NCBI RefSeq assembly: GCF_000739595.1
Contig: NZ_BBJP01000005.1
Span: forward strand, 60,873 to 124,872
Length of the DNA: 64,000 nt
Origin: Halorubrum halophilum
GTDB taxonomy: Archaea > Halobacteriota > Halobacteria > Halobacteriales > Haloferacaceae
Direction: 5' to 3'
Positions 51,928-59,406 of the stretch are shown here, piece by piece (position 1 is the stretch's first letter; the number at the start of each line of letters is the position of its first letter). The translations under genes and the position numbers were made by a program. Below the pieces are notes generated by a model, which saw only the letters and a list, made by a program, of their open reading frames with translations, was not told where the DNA came from and did no database searches.

Positions 51928-51999
51928 GTCGGCCTGACCCACGAACCGGTGGGTGTTAACGGTTAGCGAGATATCGATCGAGCTCGGCCGACCCTCCCG

Positions 52000-52197
52000 T
52001 CAGAGCCGGTATCGGTGAACGCGCTCCGTCCCGCAGCTCGGGCACTCCCGGCGATACTCGACGGTCGCGCCGGTCGTCACCGCCTCCCAAGATCCCTCCT
52101 CGTCGACGAATCCGCACTCCTCGCAGGCGTGAGACCGCCTGTCGAGCCGCGCGCGGAGCCGATCGAACGCCGACGTGCCGCCGTAGCTGGATGACAT
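52000..52197 (-). CDS. HVO_0649-like small zinc-finger protein
   Basis: A 65-residue protein with two CxxC knuckles (CEECG and CPSCG) separated by about 27 residues (VDEEGSWEAVTTGATVEYRRE), making a zinc ribbon, preceded by a Ser/Arg-rich head. It resembles the haloarchaeal HVO_0649 family. Function unknown; such proteins often modulate biofilm or transcription. The start at 52197 is set by a reverse-strand CTATTAATC box about 28 bases upstream; a 52212 start would add MYWYH. Confidence 0.78.
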   Translation of the reverse strand: MSSSYGGTSAFDRLRARLDRRSHACEECGFVDEEGSWEAVTTGATVEYRRECPSCGTERVHRYRL

Positions 52198-52326
52198 ATG
52201 GTACCAATACACAACAACATGATTAATAGGTATTGATCGGTCGGATCGCGGACAGAAACCGTGTTAGCGGCGCTCGCGTCGCTCTCCGTCTCGGTCAGCG
52301 TAACGGTCCGAAAAGTGCGCGCCGCC

Positions 52327-52593
52327 CTACGCCTCGAACAGCTCGTCGACCGCCTGTCCGGCGGTTTCGGCCGCCTCGTGGGCGACGGCGTCCGGATCGG
52401 GGTCGTCCGGGGCGTTCAGGTAGACGTCGACGTCGAGGACGCCCTCCTCGAACGTGACCGTCACGTCCAGATCGGTCACCGCCGACTGGTCGTAGTGGGC
52501 GAACACGACGCCCTCGGCCGCTTCCGCGGCCGTACGGACGACCTCGTCGTCCGCGGGCTCGGCAGTCGATCCGTCGCTCGGTTCGTCGGACAT
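52327..52593 (-). CDS. DUF3194 domain protein
   Basis: An 88-residue acidic protein (DDEVVRTAAEAAEGVVFAHYDQSAVTDLDVTVTFEEGVLDVDVYLNA) ending AAETAGQAVDELFEA. In many archaea this short protein is encoded directly after prefoldin beta, as here with 6 bases between. No biochemical role is known. It is the last gene of the conserved rpl37ae-rpoP-pcc1-pfdB cluster. Confidence 0.85.
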   Translation of the reverse strand: MSDEPSDGSTAEPADDEVVRTAAEAAEGVVFAHYDQSAVTDLDVTVTFEEGVLDVDVYLNAPDDPDPDAVAHEAAETAGQAVDELFEA

Positions 52594-52599
52594 CGACGC

Positions 52600-52995
52600 T
52601 TACGCGCCGCCCGCGCCCGGACCGCCCGGACCCATCGGGCCGCCGCCGGCGCCGCCCTGGAGCATCTGCTGGAGCTCGTCCTGCAGGTCGTCGAACTGCT
52701 CTTGGACGCGCTCTTCCTGCGTTTCGAGCTGCTCGGCGCGGACTTCGAGGGAGTCGACCTTGTTCTCGAGGTCGTCGTAGGCGGACTCGTAGTCCGTCTC
52801 GACGAGGACTTCGCCGATCTCGCGGTACATTCCGGCGTCCTCGTCGACGTCTTCGAGGGCGTCGAGGGCCGTCTTGGACTCGTTGAGCGCAGACTGGGCC
52901 TGCTCCTTCTGCTCGGCGACCTGCTGTGCGGTCTCCTGTAGCTCCTGCAGCTCCTCGATCTTCTCCTGTGCCTCGGGCGGCATGTTCCCTTGCAT
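52600..52995 (-). CDS. pfdB: Prefoldin subunit beta
   Basis: A 131-residue jellyfish-type chaperone subunit. Two coiled-coil arms ([35 protein letters not shown] and the C-terminal [40 protein letters not shown]) flank a short hairpin. A Gly/Pro/Met tail ([18 protein letters not shown]) replaces the usual end. It delivers unfolded proteins to the thermosome. A reverse-strand GTTTTTCC box about 27 bases upstream shows it also has its own promoter within the cluster. Confidence 0.95.
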   Translation of the reverse strand: MQGNMPPEAQEKIEELQELQETAQQVAEQKEQAQSALNESKTALDALEDVDEDAGMYREIGEVLVETDYESAYDDLENKVDSLEVRAEQLETQEERVQEQFDDLQDELQQMLQGGAGGGPMGPGGPGAGGA

Positions 52996-53097
52996 GGGCG
53001 CAACGAGGCGTCCCGGACGGAAAAACCCCCGACTTCTCCGACGACGACCGATTCGGCGCGCACAGAGCTAGAGAGGCGAGAAAACGCCGTGTCGGAG

Positions 53098-53382
53098 CTA
53101 CTCTCGACGGCGATCCGAGCCGACGCGCTCGGCGACCTCGACGAGCCGCGACCAGCTGTTGATCCCGGCGCGGAGGGCGACGAGGTCGTCAGCGACGACA
53201 CGAACCCTGACCGCGTCGCCGTCGCGGGAGACGGTCGCGGCGGAGCGGGCGTCGTCGATCTCGCCGACTTCGGGGTCGAGCGCGTCGCCGACGAGGCGCG
53301 CGCGCCGCTCGGAGGGGTAGCGGAACGAGAGGACCGTCTCGTGCGCACGGTCGCCGGTCACGGTGGCGGGATCGGAAGTCAC
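53098..53382 (-). CDS. pcc1: KEOPS complex subunit Pcc1
   Basis: A 94-residue dimerising subunit of KEOPS, the complex that transfers threonylcarbamoyl to tRNA A37. It shows LSFRYPSERRARLVGDALDPEVGEIDDARSAATVSRDGDAVRVRVVADDLVALRAGINSWSRLVEVAERV, the full Pcc1 fold. The start is uncertain: GTG at 53382 or GTG at 53361. Both lie in a 20/21-bp tandem repeat that runs upstream of the gene. Gene order rpl37ae-rpoP-pcc1-pfdB is conserved in archaea. Confidence 0.88.
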   Translation of the reverse strand: MTSDPATVTGDRAHETVLSFRYPSERRARLVGDALDPEVGEIDDARSAATVSRDGDAVRVRVVADDLVALRAGINSWSRLVEVAERVGSDRRRE

Positions 53383-53459
53383 GGTGAGAGATCGGAAGCC
53401 ACGGTGGCGGGATCGGAAGTCACGGTGCGAGATCGGAAGCCACGGTGACGGGATCGGAA
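53357..53459. repeat. Tandem repeat, five 20/21-bp units, overlapping the pcc1 start
   Basis: Units start at 53357, 53378, 53398, 53419 and 53439 (21, 20, 21, 20, 21 bp). Each is GYCACGGTG followed by three to five variable bases and GATCGGAA. The alternating length gives a 41-bp higher-order period. The array sits between rpoP and pcc1 and contains both candidate pcc1 starts. Confidence 0.92.
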
Positions 53460-53466
53460 CGCGGGG

Positions 53467-53601
53467 TTACTCGACGTTGACTTCCTTCACGTCGCCGCCG
53501 CGCTCCTTCAGGAGGACGCGGTGGCCGCAGTACGGGCAGCGCACGCCGCCGTACTCGTCGAGGGTGACGTCGCGCTTACAGCGGGAGCACTTGTAGCTCA
53601 T
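53467..53601 (-). CDS. rpoP: DNA-directed RNA polymerase subunit P (Rpo12)
   Basis: A 44-residue zinc-ribbon subunit of RNA polymerase: [20 protein letters not shown], then [20 protein letters not shown]. The two CxxC pairs (CSRC, CPYC) bind zinc. It starts 4 bases after the rpl37ae stop. Length and motifs match archaeal RpoP/RPC10. Confidence 0.95.
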
Positions 53602-53605
53602 CGCC

Positions 53606-53872
53606 TTACTCCTCGTCGGCGAGCGCGGCGCGGATGGAGCGGCGGACGGTGCGACCGCCGGGCGTCTCGGGGCGGTACGCGCCGCCGGTGAACGTCTCGC
53701 CGGTCTCCTCGTTGACCCAGATGCCGGTACCCTTGCGCTTGACGTCGTCGCCGTCGACGGTGGCGTTCTGCATTTCCTCTTCGATGTCCTGGACCCGCTT
53801 GCGGGAGACCCGGCCGTATCGGGCGCCGAATCGGCCCGCGCTGCCGGTGCTTCGTGCCTTGTCCTCAGCCAT
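53606..53872 (-). CDS. rpl37ae: 50S ribosomal protein L37Ae (eL43), zinc-less form
   Basis: An 88-residue large-subunit protein: [29 protein letters not shown] at the start and [24 protein letters not shown] at the end are the eL43 signatures. The usual zinc ribbon between them (CPxC...CxxC) is replaced by [23 protein letters not shown] without any Cys, so no zinc can be held. The ATG at 53872 follows a reverse-strand CTTTTTACC box (about 53903-53911). It is the first gene of the rpl37ae-rpoP-pcc1-pfdB-DUF3194 cluster. Confidence 0.92.
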
Positions 53873-54024
53873 AGTAGACACGTCTACCGTCAGCGCAGGT
53901 AAAAAGGCTGCGAGTCGGGGGCGTCAGAGGTGACCGACGGGTCGATCGAGTCCGAGGCGCGGGATCCGCGACGGAGCGACTGCGACGCGACAGGTAAATA
54001 TGCGATCGCGGTGGCGAGCGTCGC

Positions 54025-54442
54025 TTATAAATGAACGCGGCGGTGGCGTGCCGGCGAGCGCCCTGATAAGGGCGCGAGCCGACCGCGAGGGAGTCAGTCG
54101 CCCGAAGCAACGCGAAGGGCGACTGACGAGGCTGGGGAGGTCTGAGGCTGCGGTGCTGTGCGGTTGCGGGCGGGTGGGACTCAAAGGGGCAGCCGGGAAG
54201 CCGACGTAGGCGACGCAAGCACCGCAATGAGGGAGCGGTAGCGACCGAGTGAGGAGCGCAGCGAGCGTACATCGGCTTCCCGGCTGGGGCTTTGGGAGTG
54301 TCCGTCGTCGAGATACCGATCTCGTACTGCCGAGCGACTGGGGCTTTGGAGGCGTTAGTCGTCGATCGGCAGTCAGCAACGTGTAGCCGAGGGCTGAGGC
54401 TGTGGCGGTGTTCGCCGCTGGTTCGCTGTGAGCTATTTATAA
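54025..54442 (+). repeat. Dispersed structured element, copy D (three end modules)
   Basis: TATA TTATAAAT (54025-54032) is followed by GGTGGCGTG (54042 on), a hairpin GCGCCCT-GATA-AGGGCGC and a long arm CAGTCGCCC...GGGCGACTG. GAGGCTGGGGAGG is at 54128-54140. TGCGGTGCT (54149-54157) is complementary to AGCACCGCA (54218-54226). The invariant 20-mer is at 54176-54195, and the 15-bp stem CAGCCGGGAAGCCGA (54190-54204) pairs with 54272-54286. Three end modules start near 54282, 54337 and 54391, the last degenerate. It ends at TTTATAAAC, 57 bases before thi4. Confidence 0.87.
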
Positions 54443-54473
54443 ACACGGCCGCGTATCGACCGCAACGCCTTTC

Positions 54474-54496
54474 ACTACTTGGTAATACTACTTGGT
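54474..54496. promoter_or_regulatory. ACTACTTGGT direct repeat just before thi4
   Basis: ACTACTTGGT occurs at 54474-54483 and 54487-54496, 13 bases apart, ending 4 bases before the ATG. Its position over the transcription start would block initiation. ThiR-type regulators control thi4 in archaea; whether this is their site is inference. Confidence 0.5.
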
Positions 54497-54499
54497 TGT

Positions 54500-55435
54500 A
54501 TGCACGGATTCGACGGCTTCGCGGACGTGAGCGAGACTGATGTAACAAAAGCGATCGGCAACGAGTGGACCGACGGGTTCCTTGACTACACGGATTCGGA
54601 AGTGATCATCCTCGGCGGCGGCCCGTCCGGGCTGATGGCGGCCAAGGAGCTGGCCGAGCGCGGCGTGAAGGTGATGATCGTCGAGAAGAACAACTACCTC
54701 GGCGGCGGGTTCTGGCTCGGCGGGTTCCTGATGAACACGGTGACGGTCCGCGATCCGGCACAGGAGATTCTCGACGACCTCGATGTCGACTACGAGCCGG
54801 TCGACGACGTTGACGGGCTCTACACCGCCGCCGGCCCCGAGGCCTGCTCCGGGTTGATCAAGGCGGCCTGCGACGCCGGCGCGCGCGTGCAGAACATGAC
54901 CGAGTTCACCGATCTGGTCGTCCGCGAGGACCACCGCGTCGGCGGAATCGTGATGAACTGGACGCCGGTCCACGCGCTCCCGCGCGAGATCACCTGTGTC
55001 GACCCCATCGCGGTCGAGTCCGACCTCGTGATCGACGCGACCGGCCACGACGCGGTCGCGATCAGCAAGCTCGACGAGCGCGGCGTCCTCTCCGCGCCCG
55101 GCATCGAGCACGCGAAGGAGCACAACACCGGAATGGACCAGACCGGCGACGGCGAGTACGGCGCCCCCGGCCACGACTCGCCCGGCCACGACTCGATGTG
55201 GGTCGGCGAGAGCGAGGACGCCGTCGTCGAGCACACGGGCGTCGTCCACGACGGCCTGATCGCCTCCGGGATGGCGGTCGCGACGGCCCACGGTCTCCCG
55301 CGGATGGGACCGACCTTCGGCGCCATGCTCGTCTCCGGGAAGCGCGCCGCGCAGGCCGCCCTCGACGAGCTCGGCGTCGACGGCCCCGAGGTCCGACTCT
55401 CCGCGGGCGACGCTCCGGCGCCGGCAGACGACTGA
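54500..55435 (+). CDS. thi4: Thiamine thiazole synthase Thi4 (Cys-donor type)
   Basis: Makes the ADP-thiazole precursor of thiamine from NAD and glycine. 311 residues: dinucleotide site [22 protein letters not shown] (GGGPSG at 39-44), [19 protein letters not shown], and Cys166 in [23 protein letters not shown]. Cys at this place is the suicide sulfur donor shown for yeast and Haloferax, as opposed to the His of sulfide-using methanogen enzymes, so each molecule may work once. The start at 54500 is the [19 protein letters not shown] of haloarchaeal Thi4. Confidence 0.94.
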   Translation: MHGFDGFADVSETDVTKAIGNEWTDGFLDYTDSEVIILGGGPSGLMAAKELAERGVKVMIVEKNNYLGGGFWLGGFLMNTVTVRDPAQEILDDLDVDYEPVDDVDGLYTAAGPEACSGLIKAACDAGARVQNMTEFTDLVVREDHRVGGIVMNWTPVHALPREITCVDPIAVESDLVIDATGHDAVAISKLDERGVLSAPGIEHAKEHNTGMDQTGDGEYGAPGHDSPGHDSMWVGESEDAVVEHTGVVHDGLIASGMAVATAHGLPRMGPTFGAMLVSGKRAAQAALDELGVDGPEVRLSAGDAPAPADD

Positions 55436-55532
55436 GGCCGCGCTCCGCGGTCGACGGCTCCCCCGATTCCCCGCTGACGCCTCTCTCCCCTCCCCCGACG
55501 GATTTTTCACCGGCTTCCCCCGAGCGTTTTCC

Positions 55533-56021
55533 ATGTACTGGCGGGGCCACGTCGGGATCGCGCTGCTCGCGTACGCGCCGGTCGCTGGCGCGGTCCGAGT
55601 CGCCGGCGAGCCCGGACTGGCGGCACTCGGCGCCGCGGTCGCCGTCGCGTTCTCGACGCTCCCTGACCTCGACCACCGGCTGCCGGTCGCGCACCGCGGC
55701 CCGACGCACACGGTCGCGTTCGCGTTGGCGGCGGGCGCGTTCGTCGCACTCGCGGCCGCGGTCGCGGTCGTCCCCTCTGCGGGCCCTGACACCGCCCTCC
55801 CGCCGTGGGCTCCGGGCTTCGTCGGGAGCGTCGCGACCCTCTCCCTCTGCTCGCACGTCGCCGGCGACGCGATCACGCCGATGGGGATCTGGCCGCTTCG
55901 TCCCCTCTCGGAGCGGCACGTCACGTTCGACCTGACGCCGGCCGCGAACCCCCGCGCGAACCGGCTGTTCCTCGGGGTCGGCGTCGCCGCCCTCGCGCTG
56001 TCGGTCTCGCTTACGCCCTGA
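55533..56021 (+). CDS. YdjM/LexA-regulated-type membrane-bound metal-dependent hydrolase
   Basis: A 162-residue protein with four to five membrane segments and the family's polar residues: MYWRGHVGIALLAYAP, FSTLPDLDHRLPVAHRGPTHTVAFAL and SHVAGDAITPMGIWPLRPLSERHVTF. The Asp/His set (DLDH, HRGPTH, HVAGD) is the presumed metal site of the DUF457/YdjM family. A role in lipid or phosphate ester hydrolysis is guessed for relatives. TATA-like ATTTTTCAC lies about 27 bases before the ATG. Confidence 0.85.
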   Translation: MYWRGHVGIALLAYAPVAGAVRVAGEPGLAALGAAVAVAFSTLPDLDHRLPVAHRGPTHTVAFALAAGAFVALAAAVAVVPSAGPDTALPPWAPGFVGSVATLSLCSHVAGDAITPMGIWPLRPLSERHVTFDLTPAANPRANRLFLGVGVAALALSVSLTP

Positions 56022-56138
56022 GCCGTCGCTTCGAGTCGTCGTCCGCGACGCCCGAGGCCGGGCGAAACCATCACGAACGTTCACTCGGTGGCGACTCAAC
56101 CGTGTGGCTTTTTCCGCCCCTGCGCCGAATCCGGCGAC

Positions 56139-57896
56139 ATGCGAAACGCCAAGATCGTTTGTACGATCGGTCCCGCGTCGGACGACCGGGACGCGATCCG
56201 CGACCTCGCCGACGCGGGGATGTCCGTCGTCCGGCTGAACGCCAGCCACGGGACGACGGCCCACCGCGAGGAGGTCATCGAACGCGCGCGCGCCGTCGAC
56301 GACGAGACCGACGACCCCCTCGCGGTGATGGTCGACCTGAAGGGCCCGGAGGTCCGGACCGCCGAGCTCGACGAGCCGATCCAGCTCACGACCGGGTCCG
56401 AGGTGACCTTCGTCGAGGGTGACGACGCCACGCCCGAACGCGTCGGCCTCACCCACTCGATCGGGGCCGCCGGGCCGGGCGACACCGTCCTCCTCGACGA
56501 CGGCCGGATCGAGTGTCGGGTCGAGCGCGTCGACGGCGAGTCCGTGGTCGCCACCGTCGTCTCCGGCGGGAAGCTCAGCTCGCGGAAGGGCGTCAACCTC
56601 CCCGGCGTCGCCATCGACGTGGACCTCATCACCCCCGAGGACGAGGCCGAACTCGACCTCGCGGCGCGGACGAACGCCGACTTCGTCGCGGCCTCCTTCG
56701 TGCGCGACGCCGAGGACGTCTATCAGATCGCGGACGCGCTGGAGGCGCGCGGCGGCGACGACATCCCGATCGTCGCGAAGATCGAGCGCGCTGGCGCGGT
56801 CGAGAACCTCGACGGGATCGTCGACGCCGCCGACGGCGTGATGGTCGCGCGCGGCGACCTCGGCGTCGAATGTCCCCTCGAAGACGTCCCCGTCATCCAA
56901 AAGCGGATCATCCGCAAGTGCGTCAACGCGGGCGTTCCCGTCATCACGGCGACGGAGATGCTCGACTCGATGGTCTCCTCCCGCCGGCCGACCCGCGCGG
57001 AGGCGTCCGACGTGGCGAACGCGGTCCTCGACGGGACCGACGCCGTGATGCTGTCCGGCGAGACCGCCATCGGCGACGACCCCGTCAACGTCGTGGAGAC
57101 GATGGACCGGATCGTCCGAGAGATCGAGTCGAGCGACGAGTACGCGGAGACGCGCGAACAGCGCGTCCCGACCGCCGCGGAGGGCTCGCGGACCGAGGCG
57201 CTGGCCCGGTCCGCGCGCTACCTCGCGCGCGACATCGGCGCCTCCACGGTGGTCGCCGTCTCGGAGTCCGGCTTCACCGCCCGCAAGACGGCGATGTTCC
57301 GACCCGGCGTCCCCGTGGTCGCGACCACGCCGAACGACCGCGTCCGGCGGCAGCTCGCGCTCTCGTGGGGCGTTCGTCCCGTGCTGACCGAGTACGCCAA
57401 CGACATGGAGTCGATCCTCGACAACGCGGTCGACGCCGCGCTCGACCGCGGCGGGGCGAAGTCGGGCGACACCCTCGTCGTGCTCTCCGGCATGCTGACC
57501 GAGTTCGAGGGAACGAACACGACGAACACGCTCAAGGTCCACGTCGCCGCCGAGACGCTCGTGACCGGCAAGGCGGTCGTCGCCGGCCGCGTCGCGGCCC
57601 CGGTGTACCGAACCGCCGACGGCGACCTGAGCGAGGTCCCCGAGGGGTCGGTCGTCGCGCTCGGGCCGAGCTTCGAGGGCGAGTTCTCGGGCGACCTCGA
57701 CGCGGTGGCCGGGATCATCGACGCCCGCGAGGGGATGACGGGATACCCGGCCGTGGTCGCCCGCGAACTCGGCGTCCCGATGGTCTCTGGCGCGCGTCTG
57801 CCGGAACGCGTGACCGACGGGAGCGTAGTGACGCTCGACGGCGAGCGCGGCGTCGTCTACGACGGAGACGTGATCGCGGCGGCGCGGAAGCGGTAG
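56139..57896 (+). CDS. pyk: Pyruvate kinase with C-terminal PEP-utilising swivel domain
   Basis: The last step of glycolysis, PEP + ADP to pyruvate + ATP. 585 residues: MRNAKIVCTIGPASDDRDAIRDL, LNASHGTTAHREEVIE, MVDLKGPEVRT, catalytic Lys and metal site IVAKIERAGAVENLDGIVDAADGVMVARGDLGVE, and NAVLDGTDAVMLSGETAIG. Beyond the usual ~470 residues it carries an extra C-terminal domain (GKAVVAGRVAAPVYRTADGD ... AREGMTGYPAVVARELGVPMVSGA) like the mobile PEP-utiliser domain of Bacillus-type enzymes. The start at 56139 follows a GCTTTTTCC box by about 27 bases. Confidence 0.96.
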   Translation: MRNAKIVCTIGPASDDRDAIRDLADAGMSVVRLNASHGTTAHREEVIERARAVDDETDDPLAVMVDLKGPEVRTAELDEPIQLTTGSEVTFVEGDDATPERVGLTHSIGAAGPGDTVLLDDGRIECRVERVDGESVVATVVSGGKLSSRKGVNLPGVAIDVDLITPEDEAELDLAARTNADFVAASFVRDAEDVYQIADALEARGGDDIPIVAKIERAGAVENLDGIVDAADGVMVARGDLGVECPLEDVPVIQKRIIRKCVNAGVPVITATEMLDSMVSSRRPTRAEASDVANAVLDGTDAVMLSGETAIGDDPVNVVETMDRIVREIESSDEYAETREQRVPTAAEGSRTEALARSARYLARDIGASTVVAVSESGFTARKTAMFRPGVPVVATTPNDRVRRQLALSWGVRPVLTEYANDMESILDNAVDAALDRGGAKSGDTLVVLSGMLTEFEGTNTTNTLKVHVAAETLVTGKAVVAGRVAAPVYRTADGDLSEVPEGSVVALGPSFEGEFSGDLDAVAGIIDAREGMTGYPAVVARELGVPMVSGARLPERVTDGSVVTLDGERGVVYDGDVIAAARKR

Positions 57897-57966
57897 GCGG
57901 CGCGCGCTCGTTTCGCCACCGTCCCCACCCGCCAGCCATTTACTGCTGACCTACCTACTCGCGGGT

Positions 57967-58233
57967 ATGAGCAGCGACGGCGGCCGCGACGGCGGGAACC
58001 GCGACGACGTGCGGAGCCGGGCGAACGAGACCCGCCCGGACGACGACAGCGAGGGCAACGACGAGAGCGAGTGGCGGTTCGGCGTCGACGACGTGGGGCC
58101 GGACGGCGTCGTCGAGGACACCCACACGCCCGAGACGGAGCCGATCGAGCCCGGATCGATCGACCCCGTGCACGCCGCCTTCGTCGCGTTGGGAGTCGCG
58201 CTCACGATCGGCGTCCTCTTCGTCGGGTTCTGA
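57967..58233 (+). CDS. DUF7312-like single-pass membrane protein
   Basis: An 88-residue protein: an acidic Asp/Gly/Asn-rich cytoplasmic part, then SEWRFGVDDVGPDGVV...TPETEPIEPGSIDPVHA and one C-terminal helix (AFVALGVALTIGVLFVGF). A short Trp-Arg-Phe motif followed by EPIEPGS and a tail helix is the pattern of haloarchaeal DUF7312. A tail anchor is likely. Function unknown. Confidence 0.75.
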   Translation: MSSDGGRDGGNRDDVRSRANETRPDDDSEGNDESEWRFGVDDVGPDGVVEDTHTPETEPIEPGSIDPVHAAFVALGVALTIGVLFVGF

Positions 58234-58290
58234 TCGGTCGGCGACTCGTCCCGCACCACCACTTATCCCTTCACAGCCGTACGTCCGGAC

Positions 58291-58902
58291 ATGGACGTGC
58301 TCGCGCAGTCCGGACTCCTCGCTCCGGACACGCTCCCCCTGCTGCTGTTGACGGCCGGGCTGCTGCTCTCGATGGCGGAGGCGCTGGCTCCGGGCGCGAA
58401 CTTCATCGTGGTCGGTATCGCGCTGATCGGCGCGGGGCTCGGCGGCCTCCTCCTCACGTCGCTCGGGATCGTTGGCGCGGGGCTGACCTTGGTCATGGCG
58501 CTCCTGACGCTCGTGTTCGGCGCGGCGGCCTTCTACGGCTACCACGAGTTCGACCTGTACGGCGGGAAGGGCCAACGGCAGACGAGCGACAGCGACTCCC
58601 TAAAAGGGAAAACCGGCGTCGTCACCGAAGCGGTGACCACCGACGGCGGCGAGGTGAAGCTCTCCGGCGGCGGGTTCAACCCCCACTACGCCGCGCGCTC
58701 GATCGAGGGCACGATCGAGGAGGGCGAGGAGGTGATGGTGGTCGACCCCGGCGGCGGCAACGTCGTCACCGTGGAGTCGATGGGGTACGTCGAGGACGAC
58801 ATCGACAAGGAACTCGCCGCGGACAGGGCGCGGAAGGACGCGCAGGAGGTCGAAGCGACCGCGGACGACGACGAGCGAGAGACCGAGACCGAACGCGAGT
58901 GA
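58291..58902 (+). CDS. NfeD family membrane protein
   Basis: A 203-residue protein: three membrane helices (LLLLTAGLLLSMAEALAPGANFIVVGIALIGAGLGGLLL ... LTLVMALLTLVFGAAAFYGY) and a C-terminal OB-fold (LKGKTGVVTEAVTTDGGEVKLSGGGFNPHYAARSIEGTIEEGEEVMVVDPGGGNVVTVE). NfeD proteins partner SPFH/stomatin proteins in membrane microdomains. No stomatin gene is next to it here, which is unusual. Followed by repeat copy E. Confidence 0.9.
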   Translation: MDVLAQSGLLAPDTLPLLLLTAGLLLSMAEALAPGANFIVVGIALIGAGLGGLLLTSLGIVGAGLTLVMALLTLVFGAAAFYGYHEFDLYGGKGQRQTSDSDSLKGKTGVVTEAVTTDGGEVKLSGGGFNPHYAARSIEGTIEEGEEVMVVDPGGGNVVTVESMGYVEDDIDKELAADRARKDAQEVEATADDDERETETERE

Positions 58903-58957
58903 TCGCGACGGCGACAGCTATCCAGTATTTAAACGTCTGAGCGACGGCGACGACATC

Positions 58958-59352
58958 TTATAAATCGACTGCGGTGGCGCGCGCCTCCGAGCGGCCGTTT
59001 TTAAACGGCCGCGAGGAGCGCCGCGCGAGGGACGCGGCGAGCGCTGACAAGCGCGAGCCGCGAGGCTGGGGAGGCGTGAGGTGCGGGGCGGTGCTGTGCG
59101 GGGAGGGACTCAAAGGGGCAGCCGGCGAGGCGGGCGCAGGCGTTCACGAGAGCGAAGCTCTCGTGAGCCAATCAGAACGCTCCGCGTTCTGATGACGACG
59201 TAAGGACCGCAAGGAGGGAGCGGTAGCGACCGACTGAGGACCGCAGCGAGCGTGCGTCCGCCTCGCCGGCTGGGGCTTTGAAGGTATTCGCCGCCGATTT
59301 GTCAGCAATCGCTTATAAATGAGCGGCTGGGGCTTTGGGGGTTTTCACGATA
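58958..59352 (+). repeat. Dispersed structured element, copy E
   Basis: Preceded by GAGCGACGGCGACGA, shared with copy C, then TTATAAAT (58958-58965) and GGTGGCGCGCGCC. A hairpin GCGGCCGTTT/AAACGGCCGC follows, with GAGGCTGGGGAGG at 59062-59074 and the invariant 20-mer at 59105-59124. The 20-bp stem runs 59119-59138 against 59253-59272 (one G-T pair), and encloses two perfect added hairpins (TCACGAGAGC-GAA-GCTCTCGTGA and ATCAGAACGC-TCC-GCGTTCTGAT). Two end modules lie at 59268 and 59325, with TTATAAAT between them. Confidence 0.88.
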
Positions 59353-59406
59353 TCCTGCGCTATCGATCATCGATCAGTTAAAACGCGCCGCTAGTCACGG
59401 ATACGT

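Noticed and set aside
53357..53459. CRISPR array
   Set aside because: The units are contiguous 20/21-mers without spacers and there are no cas genes in the window.
54443..54499. TPP riboswitch before thi4
   Set aside because: The conserved CTGAGA and ACCTGA elements are absent and the leader is too short.
53865..54548. Minus-strand frame containing the peptide pattern GCPFESHPP
   Set aside because: This pattern is the translated complement of the invariant 20-mer of the dispersed elements and recurs at copies A and B; it reflects repeat structure, not a protein family.
55062..57542. 826-residue open frame on the minus strand
   Set aside because: It is antisense to pyruvate kinase and thi4, has Asp/Arg/Gly/Val composition typical of GC-rich shadow frames, and shows no domain.
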